Part shown: piece by piece, positions 9,653-18,469 of the stretch
How positions within the stretch are numbered: position 1 is the stretch's first letter
How the letters are laid out: the number at the start of each line of letters is the position of its first letter
Notes under the pieces: generated by a model
Told to the model about the DNA's origin: nothing
Seen by the model: the letters and a program-made list of their open reading frames with translations, nothing else
Database searches by the model: none
Position numbers and translations under genes: made by a program
Assembly: GCA_050291465.1 (NCBI GenBank)
Contig: JBNKJV010000008.1
Span: 1 to 64,000, forward strand
Length of the DNA: 64,000 nt
DNA from: CBFDBF01 sp050291465
GTDB taxonomy: Bacteria > Pseudomonadota > Gammaproteobacteria > Chromatiales > Chromatiaceae
Direction of reading: 5' to 3'

Positions 9653-10924
9653 TCAGGCGAGACCCATCTTCTTGGCGACGATCTCGCGACCCCCGCTCTT
9701 CATCCAGTCGTCGGCTGCCTGGGCGTAGTTGACCACCTCGCTCATGGCGGAATCGAAGCCGAACATCTGATAGGGAACGCCCAGCGAATCGAGTGTGTCC
9801 TTCATATAGCCCATGCCGCGGATCAGGTTCGGTCCGCCGCGGCCCACCACCACATACAGAGGTTGCGGGCCATGGGTGTTGAAGTGATCCCGTAACGCGT
9901 CCGCCATGGCGCGGAAGGTCTCGTAAATATCGGTGTTGTTGGCCTTGCCGCCGATGATAAACAGCACGTTGGACTGTTCCAGCCAGTACTTGTAAACGAT
10001 GCGGCTGATGTCATGCATCTTCTCGTAAGGCGGGTTGCCGCCGAAGTCGGAGGAGATGGTTGCCGCGTCACCCAGCAGTTCGGTGACCAGGGCGTTGGCG
10101 CCGCCGCCGAAGGTCATGGCGGTGATGGTGCCCTCTTCGTTGATGACGAATACGTCGGACTGGCCCTGATAGGTGCGCAGGGCGTTCACTTCCTGTTCGA
10201 AATCGGAGTAGCTGGAGGCATCCAGATCCTCCGGCAGGCCGAGGCGGTCGACGTTGGTATCGTCGCCGTCAAAGGCGCACTTGAAGTCACAGGCCACCGG
10301 GATGAGACGACCCTTCTTGTTGCTCATCATGCGGATCGGGTTGAGTTCCAGAGTGGTCATGCCGTAGTTGTGGAACAGATCCCAAAGCTTGGGCAGGTTC
10401 TGCACCAGCGGGCTCACCAGCTCCTTTGGGGCGTCCAGCTGCCGCAGGGCATTGGAAATCACGAAGCCCTTCAGACCGGTAAGAGGATCGAAGGGGATGC
10501 GCGCGATCTTCTCGGGCGGCAGTTCCTCGATGTCCATGCCGCCATGATGGGTCAGGGTGATCATAGGGGCGCGGAATTCGGTACTGTCGGTGATGGAGAA
10601 GTAGACTTCGTACTCAGCCGGTACCGCACCTTCAAAGGTAACGCCTTCGGCCTTGGAGTAGGTGTTGTTATGGAAGTGTTCGGCGAAGTACAGCCGGGCC
10701 TTCTCCTGCATGGCGGTGGACAGGTCCTTGGCACGACCCAACAGGCCGGCCTTGCCCTTCTTGCCAACGCCGCCCTTGAACATGGGCTTGATGAAGACTT
10801 CACCGTGGCGCTCGATGAGCCCTTTGATCTCTTCGTTGGTTGCTTCCGGTCCCAGTACCTCGGACGTGGGAAAATCCACGTACTTGAGGAGCTTGGACCC
10901 CCAATACATTCCGGTTATCTGCAT
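9653..10924 (-). CDS. aclB: ATP citrate lyase, ATP-grasp subunit
   Basis: This is the partner subunit of AclA. It binds ATP and starts citrate phosphorylation through the histidine carried by AclA. The 423-residue protein resembles succinyl-CoA synthetase beta. The N-terminal ATP-grasp region contains KPMFKGGVGKKGKAG (residues about 46-60) and TTLELNPIRM. The C-terminal ligase-CoA part contains GGGANALVTELL and NPPYEK. Start and spacing fit an operon: mdh ends 11 bases upstream. The product is confirmed by its neighbour, because a plain succinyl-CoA synthetase beta would be next to sucD. Confidence 0.9.
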   Translation of the reverse strand: MQITGMYWGSKLLKYVDFPTSEVLGPEATNEEIKGLIERHGEVFIKPMFKGGVGKKGKAGLLGRAKDLSTAMQEKARLYFAEHFHNNTYSKAEGVTFEGAVPAEYEVYFSITDSTEFRAPMITLTHHGGMDIEELPPEKIARIPFDPLTGLKGFVISNALRQLDAPKELVSPLVQNLPKLWDLFHNYGMTTLELNPIRMMSNKKGRLIPVACDFKCAFDGDDTNVDRLGLPEDLDASSYSDFEQEVNALRTYQGQSDVFVINEEGTITAMTFGGGANALVTELLGDAATISSDFGGNPPYEKMHDISRIVYKYWLEQSNVLFIIGGKANNTDIYETFRAMADALRDHFNTHGPQPLYVVVGRGGPNLIRGMGYMKDTLDSLGVPYQMFGFDSAMSEVVNYAQAADDWMKSGGREIVAKKMGLA

Positions 10925-10935
10925 TCTTGTTGCTC

Positions 10936-11871
10936 CTAAATGCCAGTTTCGGCGACAGTTTTCTTGACCGTTTCGATGGTTTTATCCAACAAAACTTGTT
11001 CTTCGGGGGTGAGTTCGAATTCTACGATCCGTTCCATTCCGCCGGCTCCGATCACGGCCGGTACCCCGACGAACAGACCGTCGATACCGTACTCACCCTG
11101 ACACAGGGCGGCGGAGGGAATCACCCGTTTCTTATCCTTGATAAAGGCCTCGGCCATCTCGATCACGGAGGCGGCGGGGCTGAAATAGGCGCTGCCGTTA
11201 CCGAGCAGGCTTACCACCTCGGTGCCCGCTTCCTGGGTGCGCTTGATAATGGCATCGATGCGCTCCTGCGGCAGCAGGGCGGTAAGCGGTACGCCGCCCA
11301 CGTTGGCGGTACGGATCAGCGGCAGCATCTCCGGACCGTGGCCGCCCATCACCATGCCGGAGACATCCTGGACCGAAAGACCGGTTTCCATGGCGATAAA
11401 GGTGCGGAAACGGCCGCTGTCCAGGGCCCCGGCCATGCCGATCACCTGATTTCTGGCCATGCCGGAATATTTATGGAAGGCATAGACCATGGCGTCCAAT
11501 GGATTGGTGGTGAGGATGACGAAGGCGTTGGGCGCCACCCGTTTCACGTTTTCCGCCACGTCCTTCATGATCTTGAGATTGGTGCCGAGCAGATCCTCAC
11601 GGGTCATGCCGGGTTTTCTGGCCAGACCGGCGGTGATCATGATCAGGTCCGCATCGCGGATCTCCTCGTAATCACTGGAACCGCTCAGGTTGACGTCATA
11701 ACCGTCATGCGGACGCAGGGCCATCTGGTCGAGGGTTTTCCCCTTTACCTGGCCTTCCATTTGGGGAATATCCAGCATCACCACATCGCCCAGCTCTTTT
11801 TGGGCTGCGAGTAGTGCAAGGATTCCGCCGATCTGGCCTCCCCCGATCAGTGCGATTTTTTTTCTGGACAT
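10936..11871 (-). CDS. mdh: Malate dehydrogenase (LDH-like family)
   Basis: It reduces oxaloacetate released by citrate lyase to malate with NADH. The 311-residue protein starts MSRKKIALIGGGQIGG, the nucleotide-binding glycine loop. It has RKPGMTREDLL with substrate-binding arginine and VMGGHGPEMLPL with the catalytic histidine. It belongs to the lactate-dehydrogenase-like malate dehydrogenases common in rTCA bacteria, not the E. coli type. An in-frame ATG 45 bases earlier exists, but GAGGAAAATACG before 11871 and family alignment favour this start. It is the first gene of the mdh-aclB-aclA-icd run. Confidence 0.92.
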   Translation of the reverse strand: MSRKKIALIGGGQIGGILALLAAQKELGDVVMLDIPQMEGQVKGKTLDQMALRPHDGYDVNLSGSSDYEEIRDADLIMITAGLARKPGMTREDLLGTNLKIMKDVAENVKRVAPNAFVILTTNPLDAMVYAFHKYSGMARNQVIGMAGALDSGRFRTFIAMETGLSVQDVSGMVMGGHGPEMLPLIRTANVGGVPLTALLPQERIDAIIKRTQEAGTEVVSLLGNGSAYFSPAASVIEMAEAFIKDKKRVIPSAALCQGEYGIDGLFVGVPAVIGAGGMERIVEFELTPEEQVLLDKTIETVKKTVAETGI

Positions 11872-12280
11872 CGTATTTTCCTCAGTTTTTAAAACCTTAT
11901 GCATGCCGCAAAGCAAACAAACCCCTATTCCTCAGCAACCTAAAAAAGTTGTTGAGGAATCCGGGTTGCCAGGCCTTCGCCAGCTATGGGCCGGGTTTTA
12001 GTGTCTTAGAATTCAGCTACGCTGACCTGTTTTCAGGAAAAACACGGCGCCTATCATACGCGAATATTCCCTCATCTATTCTTGAAAATTCCAATGATGG
12101 AAAAATGAAGCGCCTTGAAATTTCAATGCCTGTTTGACCGTCCCCATCTCCCCCTCCAGGGTTTCAGGGCAGCGGGGGACGTTACCGGTCCATCAATCCG
12201 GTTGTTGGGAAACAAGTTACAGGAGGTGGAAGCGAGCGAAAATAAGCGGTGTTTTTCCGGGTTTTTCGCCGCGGTTGCCG
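11872..12280. other. Upstream region of the rTCA operon
   Basis: A 409-base gap without a supported gene. It must contain the promoter for mdh-aclBA-icd. A 12-bp hairpin at 11928-11959 (TTCCTCAGCAAC with GTTGTTGAGGAA, one G-T pair, loop CTAAAAAA) sits 57 bases upstream of mdh and would be in the leader or act as an operator. Confidence 0.45.
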
Positions 12281-12889
12281 TTATCTGTCCGGATCTTCAA
12301 GCAGCCCCCGCAACTGATCCGCAGAGGCTCGTTTTTCCGGTCGGTCATCCAGGGGGCTGAGGGGAGGCTGCCGGATCCCTTCCGGGGGGAACCAGATCAG
12401 CTCTATTTCCGCCTCTCCGGCTTGGAAGCGGAACAGGGGATGCTCCCGTACGATCCCTTGGGGGTAGTGAACGGTTTTGCTTCCGTCCCTCCAGGGGATC
12501 TTTTTCGCCATGAGCGCCATTACCACCTGTTCGGGAGTATCGGAAAAGAGGTGCAGTACAATGGTGCTGTTTTGGTCGGCGGAACCGTAGAGAACCGGCC
12601 CGACCAGCCGGGGGGTGAATTCCGCCAGAGCGGTCATGGCCTCGAGTGCGGCTGATCGAAGTTGCCGTAATTCCATAGGCTGGCTACGGCCCCGGAACAG
12701 CTGCTGGTATTCCTGGAGGGCAAGTTCGATTTCAGTATTCGAGGGAAACAGACGCCGGTCCCGACAGCCAAGTCTTTGTGCCGCCTTGAGACGGGCCCGC
12801 TGGTAATCGTGGTGCCCGAGATCCGCCAGGATACGCGCCGCTTCCAGCGCGATGCGCCGGCGTATATTGCCGTTCTTTCCCGCGTGCAT
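12281..12889 (-). CDS. Conserved hypothetical protein, possible nucleotidyltransferase fold
   Basis: The protein has 202 residues from the chosen start MHAGKNGNIRRR. The open frame extends further upstream into the end of mrcA, but the chosen ATG lies 19 bases after the mrcA stop and fits better. The N-terminal third is basic and helical (ARILADLGHHDYQRARLKAAQRLG). A central GPVLYGSADQNSTIVLHLF resembles the glycine-containing strand-turn of nucleotidyltransferase-like domains, but no catalytic aspartate pair is certain. It follows mrcA in the same direction and is probably cotranscribed. Function unknown. Confidence 0.6.
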   Translation of the reverse strand: MHAGKNGNIRRRIALEAARILADLGHHDYQRARLKAAQRLGCRDRRLFPSNTEIELALQEYQQLFRGRSQPMELRQLRSAALEAMTALAEFTPRLVGPVLYGSADQNSTIVLHLFSDTPEQVVMALMAKKIPWRDGSKTVHYPQGIVREHPLFRFQAGEAEIELIWFPPEGIRQPPLSPLDDRPEKRASADQLRGLLEDPDR

Positions 12890-12908
12890 TGTTCCAGGAT
12901 CGCTGGGG

Positions 12909-15443
12909 TCAGAAGAGATCGGTTGGGGTGGTACCCTGTTCCCCCGGGGTGACCGTCTCGCCCCCGAAAGGTTCATCCGTGACTGCCGCAGCACCCCCTT
13001 CTCCCGGTACGTGGTCGGTGCGGAAAAACTCGAAAATGGCGTCTTGCTGACTGCTTGCCGCAAGTTTTCCGGTCTTGGGATCGATGCGTACGGATACCAT
13101 GCCTTCCGGCATGTTTAAAGGTTGCTCGGGTACCCCCTTCAAGGCGGTTTCCATAAAGGCAATCCAGGCCGGCAAGGCGGCCCGTCCTCCCACTTCGCCT
13201 TTACCCAGCGGCTCGGAGGAGTCAAAACCGACCCAGGTAATGGCGACGATAGAGCGTTGAAAGCCGTTAAACCAGGCGTCCCGCTGTTCGTTGGTGGTGC
13301 CGGTTTTGCCGGCCAGGTCCTGCCGCCCCAGGGAACGGGCGCGCGTGGCGGTGCCGTGTTGCACTACATCCCGCATCATGGAGTTCATCAGGAAGTAGTT
13401 CTGGGGCGAGATGACCCGGGCGGCGATACGTCTTTCCGGGGCCGGTTGTTCGACCGCGGCCTCGCTGCTCTCCGGCGCGTCGGTATTCTCTGTGGATTCA
13501 AACTCCACCGGTTTTTCCGCCGCCTTTATCTCCACCATGGTTGCCGTCGCCCCGGCCTCCTCGGCCTTTTCCTGGGAGCACTCCGGGCACACCTCCAGGG
13601 GAGACGTCTTATAAATAGTATGTTTATAACCGTCTTCGATGTGATCTATGAAATAGGGTTCTATAAGATAGCCTCCGTTGGCCAGCACCGAGTAGCCTCT
13701 GGCCATCTGCATCAGGCTGACACCGCCGCTGCCGAGGGCCAGGGAGAGGTTGCGGGGCAGCTCCGCGGGGTTAAAGCCGAAACGTTCCACATGTTTGAGG
13801 GCGTGATCGATCCCCATCGCCCGCAACAGCCGGATGGAGACCAGGTTGCGGGACTTGGTGAGGGCATAACGAAGCCGGGTCGGACCGAAAAATTTCCCGC
13901 TGTAGTTTTCCGGACGCCAGGCGGCTTCCAGGCCGGGGTCATCGATCACCACCGGCGCATCGTTGATCAGGCTGGCGGCGGTAAACCCGGCCTCCAGCGC
14001 CGCGGAGTAAATAAACGCCTTGAATCCCGAGCCGGGCTGACGCTTGGCTTGAACCGCCCGGTTGAACTTGCTGTGGTAGTAGTCGTATCCGCCGACCAGG
14101 GCCACAACCGCACCATTATCCGGGGTAACCGCGACCAATGCCCCTTCGACGCCGGGGATTTCAGCGAGACGCCAGATCTTTCCCCCTTCCTCCGTGATGG
14201 TTTCAGTCACACGGATGACGTCGCCGGGCTTGACGATATCTTTTGCGGTTTTGGGTTTGGCGCCGCGGTAGTTTTCATTGAGGTAGGGCTGGGCCCACTC
14301 CAGGCCTTCCCAGGTCAGGGTAAGACGCTGATCCGGTCCAAGATAGACCTCGGCGGTCTTTTCCTCTACGGCCACCACCAGTCCGGGGCGCAGATCGCCC
14401 ACCTCGGGTATGTTTCCGAGCAGGGTGTTCCAGCTTTCCGCATCAGCGAGTGCGGCGAGATCCACATGCTGTTCCGCTCCCCGATAGCCGTGGCGCTGGT
14501 CGTACTCCTGTAGCGCCAGGCGTACGGCCCGGTTCGCGGATGTCTGAAGCGTACCGTCGATGGTGGTATATACGTTATACCCCTCGGTGTAGGCGTCCTC
14601 GCCGAAGCGTTCGACCATCTCCGCCCGCACCATTTCCGCCACATAAGGGGCTTCCACTTCGGCTTTGGAGCTATGCAGTTCCGCGGTCACCGGCACGGAC
14701 AGGGCCTCGGTATACTGCTCCTCGGTGATGAAATCGAGTTTCTTCATGCGTCCGAGCACGTAGTTACGGCGCTCCAGCGCACGTTCCGGGTCGGTGATCG
14801 GATTGTCCCTGGAGGGGGCCTTGGGGAGCCCCGCTATCATGGCGATCTGCGGCAGATCGAGCTGATCGATACTCTTGCCGTAATAAACCTCGGCGGCGGA
14901 GCCGACGCCGTAGGCGCGATGCCCGAGATAGATCTTGTTGAGATAGAGCTCCATGATCTCCTGTTTGCTCAGCTCCCTTTCGATCTGAAGGGCCAGGAGG
15001 ATTTCGCTGATCTTCCGGGTAAAGGTTTTTTCCGGCGTCAGGTAGATATTGCGAGCTACCTGCATGGTTATGGTGCTGCCGCCCTGACGGCGCTCCCCGG
15101 TCAGAACCAGCTGGATTCCTGCTCGCAGGATACCCTGGTAATCGACGCCCGGATGGTCGAAAAAGCGGTCATCCTCCGCCGCCAGAAAGGCCTGAACCAT
15201 CTGCTCCGGTACCTCGGAATAGCTGACGGGTGAGCGTCTCTTCTCGCCGAATTCCGCTATCAGCCCCCCTTCGCGGGAATAGACCCGGAGCGGGATCTGC
15301 AGCTTGATTTCTCGCAGGTTTTCAGTGGAGGGAAGATCGGGACCGAGGATCGCATAGGCGAAAAAAAGACCGGTAATGCCCGCCGTTACCCCAAACATCG
15401 CAAGGTACAGGAAATATTTAAGAAACCTTTTTAACCACTTCAT
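12909..15443 (-). CDS. mrcA: Penicillin-binding protein 1A (bifunctional transglycosylase/transpeptidase)
   Basis: It polymerises and cross-links peptidoglycan at the cytoplasmic membrane, with its catalytic domains in the periplasm. The 844-residue chain has one N-terminal membrane anchor (residues about 8-30). The GT51 transglycosylase domain carries AAEDDRFFDHPGV near residue 90 and GGSTITMQVARN near 128. An OB-like insert follows. The transpeptidase has the SxxK serine in PGSGFKAF, the SxN motif in KSRNLVS and the KTG triad in LAGKTGTTNEQ. It is divergent from pilM, as in Pseudomonas. Confidence 0.95.
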   Translation of the reverse strand: MKWLKRFLKYFLYLAMFGVTAGITGLFFAYAILGPDLPSTENLREIKLQIPLRVYSREGGLIAEFGEKRRSPVSYSEVPEQMVQAFLAAEDDRFFDHPGVDYQGILRAGIQLVLTGERRQGGSTITMQVARNIYLTPEKTFTRKISEILLALQIERELSKQEIMELYLNKIYLGHRAYGVGSAAEVYYGKSIDQLDLPQIAMIAGLPKAPSRDNPITDPERALERRNYVLGRMKKLDFITEEQYTEALSVPVTAELHSSKAEVEAPYVAEMVRAEMVERFGEDAYTEGYNVYTTIDGTLQTSANRAVRLALQEYDQRHGYRGAEQHVDLAALADAESWNTLLGNIPEVGDLRPGLVVAVEEKTAEVYLGPDQRLTLTWEGLEWAQPYLNENYRGAKPKTAKDIVKPGDVIRVTETITEEGGKIWRLAEIPGVEGALVAVTPDNGAVVALVGGYDYYHSKFNRAVQAKRQPGSGFKAFIYSAALEAGFTAASLINDAPVVIDDPGLEAAWRPENYSGKFFGPTRLRYALTKSRNLVSIRLLRAMGIDHALKHVERFGFNPAELPRNLSLALGSGGVSLMQMARGYSVLANGGYLIEPYFIDHIEDGYKHTIYKTSPLEVCPECSQEKAEEAGATATMVEIKAAEKPVEFESTENTDAPESSEAAVEQPAPERRIAARVISPQNYFLMNSMMRDVVQHGTATRARSLGRQDLAGKTGTTNEQRDAWFNGFQRSIVAITWVGFDSSEPLGKGEVGGRAALPAWIAFMETALKGVPEQPLNMPEGMVSVRIDPKTGKLAASSQQDAIFEFFRTDHVPGEGGAAAVTDEPFGGETVTPGEQGTTPTDLF

Positions 15444-15554
15444 GCGCTAGATCACGGATTTAATTAGGACGAATAACCAAATTTGATACTCGAATACTAT
15501 ACGCGAACATATTAACAGAATTTATAAATTTCTGGATTTTGTTGAACAAAGTAC

Positions 15555-15583
15555 TTCACAAGAAATTCATTTGCTGCTATATA
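15555..15583 (+). promoter_or_regulatory. Candidate sigma70 promoter of pilMNOPQ
   Basis: TTCACA (15555-15560) and TATATA (15578-15583) are separated by 17 bases and lie 73 bases upstream of pilM, in the AT-rich gap between the divergent mrcA and pilM genes. Confidence 0.5.
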
Positions 15584-15655
15584 GTTAAGCTACCTTATTA
15601 AAGAACTACATTTAACTTTTAGTGTAACGCCGTAATAATAGGAGAAGGACACCCG

Positions 15656-16732
15656 ATGTTACCCTTCTTTGGTTCTCAGAAGCAGGCGCTGCTGGGCCTG
15701 GATATCAGCTCGACCGCTGTCAAGCTGTTGGAGCTTAGTCGTTCAGGCGGCAAAGCGGGAGCCCGTTATCGGGTAGAGAGTTATGCGGTAGAGCCGTTAC
15801 AGGCCAACGCGGTAGTGGAAAAAAACATCGCCGACGTGGATTCCGTCGGTGAGGCTATCCGCAGCGTGGTGCGCAGATCGGGCAGTCGTGCCAAGCAGGC
15901 TGCGGTCGCGGTTTCCGGATCGGCGGTGATTACCAAGATTATCGGGATGCCCGCCTCTCTTTCCGACCAGGAGATGGAATCCCAGATCCAGCTGGAGGCC
16001 GATCAGTACATCCCCTATCCCCTTGAAGAGGTGAATATCGACTTCGAGATACTCGGTCCTTCGGAAAAAAATCCGGAGATGGTGGATGTATTGTTGGCGG
16101 CGTCCCGGAGCGAGAACGTTGAGAACCGCGTCGCCGCTCTTGAGATCGCCGGACTGACGGCGGCGGTGGTGGACGTAGAGGCCTATGCCATGGAAGGGGC
16201 CTTCTCGTTAATCGTAAATCAGCTGCCCGATCTGGGTGTTGATCAGACTATCGCCATCGCGGACATCGGGGCGACCAATACCACCTTGAACGTTCTGCAT
16301 AACAACAAGATCATCTATACCCGGGAACAGAATTTTGGTGGTAAGCAGCTGACGGAAGAGATTCAGAGACGCTACGGGCTTTCCCAGGAGGAAGCGGGAA
16401 TGGCCAAGCGCCAGGGGGGGTTGCCGGACAACTATGTGCCGGAAGTGCTGGAGCCTTTTAAGGAGGCGTTGGCACAGCAGGTCAGCCGTTCGCTGCAATT
16501 CTTTTTTTCCTCCAGTGCCCACAACAGCGTGGATCATATCGTTCTGGCAGGTGGCTGTGCCTCTATTCCGGCGGTGGATGAGTTGGTGGAGGAGAAGATT
16601 GGCACTCCAACCATTATTGCCAATCCTTTTACCAATATGTCGGTTTCATCGAGTGTAAAGCCCCAGAGCTTAAGCAACGATGCCCCTTCGTTGATGATTG
16701 CATGCGGGTTGGCGCTAAGGAGTTTCGACTGA
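15656..16732 (+). CDS. pilM: Type IV pilus assembly protein PilM
   Basis: A cytoplasmic actin-like protein that binds the PilN N-terminus and links the inner-membrane PilNO complex to the pilus motor. Its 358 residues show the FtsA-like ATPase fold: LGLDISSTAVKLLEL at the N-terminus, ADIGATNTTLNV near residue 200 and VLAGGCASIPAVDELV near the C-terminus. GGAGAAGGA precedes the start. It is the first gene of a tightly packed pilMNOPQ operon; pilN starts two bases after its stop. Confidence 0.95.
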   Translation: MLPFFGSQKQALLGLDISSTAVKLLELSRSGGKAGARYRVESYAVEPLQANAVVEKNIADVDSVGEAIRSVVRRSGSRAKQAAVAVSGSAVITKIIGMPASLSDQEMESQIQLEADQYIPYPLEEVNIDFEILGPSEKNPEMVDVLLAASRSENVENRVAALEIAGLTAAVVDVEAYAMEGAFSLIVNQLPDLGVDQTIAIADIGATNTTLNVLHNNKIIYTREQNFGGKQLTEEIQRRYGLSQEEAGMAKRQGGLPDNYVPEVLEPFKEALAQQVSRSLQFFFSSSAHNSVDHIVLAGGCASIPAVDELVEEKIGTPTIIANPFTNMSVSSSVKPQSLSNDAPSLMIACGLALRSFD

Positions 16733-16733
16733 A

Positions 16734-17306
16734 ATGGCACATATCAACCTATTACCCTGGCGAGAGAATCTCCGCAAGCAGCGTCAGCGCGAATTTGGTT
16801 TGACAACCGTAGGTGCCCTGGTTGTGACCCTCTTATTGGGGGGGTTCGTGCATTTTCAGGTCGAGAGGATGATCGACCACCAGAACGCCCGCAATAATTT
16901 TCTGAAGAAGAAGATTGCCGAGGTGGATCGCAAGATCGCCGAAATTAAGGAACTGGAAAAAACCAAAGCAAGGCTGCTTGCGCGTATGAACGTTATTCAG
17001 CAGCTGCAGGGGAGTCGCCCGGAAGTTGTTCATCTGTTTGACGAATTGGTGAATACGACCCCGGACGGCACTTTCCTGACCAGGGTTCAGCAGGCGGGGA
17101 GAGGTGTCACGCTCAACGGCAGAGCGCAGTCCAATGCCCGGGTGTCCGCGTACATGCGCAACGTGGAGAAGTCGGACTGGATTGGTGCTCCAGTTCTGCA
17201 GGTGATAGAAAACAAAGATCAAACCGGAACCGGATTCAGCCATTTCACCTTGTCTGTAAATCAGGTAAGCAAGAAGGTTGAATCGCCCAAGGGAGAAGCA
17301 CAGTGA
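16734..17306 (+). CDS. pilN: Type IV pilus assembly protein PilN
   Basis: An inner-membrane protein of the pilus alignment complex. The 190 residues begin MAHINLLPWRENLRKQRQ, the PilM-binding peptide INLLPWR typical of the family. One membrane helix follows (about 22-42), then a coiled coil (residues 45-85) and a periplasmic ferredoxin-like domain. The reading frame overlaps pilO by four bases. Confidence 0.95.
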   Translation: MAHINLLPWRENLRKQRQREFGLTTVGALVVTLLLGGFVHFQVERMIDHQNARNNFLKKKIAEVDRKIAEIKELEKTKARLLARMNVIQQLQGSRPEVVHLFDELVNTTPDGTFLTRVQQAGRGVTLNGRAQSNARVSAYMRNVEKSDWIGAPVLQVIENKDQTGTGFSHFTLSVNQVSKKVESPKGEAQ

Positions 17307-17920
17307 ACTTGGACGATCTTAACAGTCTGGATTTCTCTAATATCGGCATATGGCCGACACCGATCAAGGTGGTACTGGTCTTGGTTCTCTGCATTCTGCT
17401 GGGTGTGGGCTGGTACTACTATGATACCGAGGACCAGTTGGTTCGCCTGGAAAAGGTGAAAAAAGAGGAAATCACTCTACGCAAGGACTTCGAGAAAAAG
17501 CAGGCCAAGGCGGTTAACCTCGAAGCCTATAAGAAACAGCTGGAAGATATGCGGCAGTCGTTCGGCGCGATGCTGCGCCAGTTGCCGAACAAGACGGAAG
17601 TTGCGGATCTTTTGGTGGATGTCTCCCAGACGGGGCTGGCGGCCGGACTGGAATTCGAACTGTTTGATCCCACCGGTGAGGTTCGGAAAGAGTTTTACGC
17701 GGAGTTGCCCATCATTTTGAAGGTTAATGGCGATTACCATGAATTTGGGGAATTTATAAGTGGTTTGGCGGCGCTTCCCCGTATCGTAACCATCCATGAA
17801 ATTAAGATTTATCCAAGGGGTGTAAAGAAAGGCCAATCCGTTGCGGCGGGCGGAGGCAGCTTAAGCCTTGAGGCGATTGCCAAGACATACCGTTATCTGG
17901 ATGAGGAGACTGAGAAATGA
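17303..17920 (+). CDS. pilO: Type IV pilus assembly protein PilO
   Basis: Heterodimer partner of PilN in the inner-membrane alignment complex. The 205 residues have one membrane helix (about 23-42), a coiled coil (about 45-90) and a periplasmic ferredoxin-like domain (GLAAGLEFELFDP, NGDYHEFGEFISGLAALPRIVTI). The start is GTG within the GTGA overlap with the pilN stop. The end overlaps pilP by ATGA, so translation is probably coupled. Confidence 0.95.
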   Translation: MNLDDLNSLDFSNIGIWPTPIKVVLVLVLCILLGVGWYYYDTEDQLVRLEKVKKEEITLRKDFEKKQAKAVNLEAYKKQLEDMRQSFGAMLRQLPNKTEVADLLVDVSQTGLAAGLEFELFDPTGEVRKEFYAELPIILKVNGDYHEFGEFISGLAALPRIVTIHEIKIYPRGVKKGQSVAAGGGSLSLEAIAKTYRYLDEETEK

Positions 17921-18453
17921 AGAACTCCGCCACGATATCGGTGAAATTGCTATTGAGTGCCGTTGCCGGATTGCTTTTATCCGCATGTTCGGGCAGCGGT
18001 ATGGATGATCTGGAACAGTTTGTGGCTGAAGTGGAAGCGCGCAAACCAGGACGAATAGAGCCGCTTCCGGAGATCAAGCCGGTTGAAACCTTTGCTTATG
18101 TGGCGGGTGACAGGCGCAATCCTTTCCAGCCGGAAGAACCCAGGGATGAGCAGCAGCAGCAAGCCGCGGGAGACGGCATATCTCCGGATTTCAATCGTCG
18201 TAAAGAGGAGCTGGAGGCGTTTCCACTCGATTCCATTCGTATGGTCGGTACATTGCAGCAGAAAGAGACCACATGGGGTCTGGTGAAAACTAGAGAAGGG
18301 ATTATCTATCGCGTGAAAGCGGGTAATTACATGGGCCAGAACCATGGTCAGATTACCCAGATCACAGAAGATAAGATTGATCTGACGGAAATCATACCTA
18401 ACCACAGTGGCGGTTATCAGGAAAGACAGGCCTCAGTGGCGCTGAGTGAATAA
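17917..18453 (+). CDS. pilP: Type IV pilus assembly lipoprotein PilP
   Basis: An inner-membrane lipoprotein that connects PilNO to the secretin PilQ. Its 178 residues begin with a lipoprotein signal ending LLLSACSGSG (lipobox cysteine near residue 24). A disordered linker follows, then the C-terminal beta-sandwich domain with FPLDSIRMVGTL and GIIYRVKAGNYMGQNHG, both conserved in PilP. Confidence 0.94.
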   Translation: MKNSATISVKLLLSAVAGLLLSACSGSGMDDLEQFVAEVEARKPGRIEPLPEIKPVETFAYVAGDRRNPFQPEEPRDEQQQQAAGDGISPDFNRRKEELEAFPLDSIRMVGTLQQKETTWGLVKTREGIIYRVKAGNYMGQNHGQITQITEDKIDLTEIIPNHSGGYQERQASVALSE

Positions 18454-18469
18454 AGCAGGGGAATTAGAG

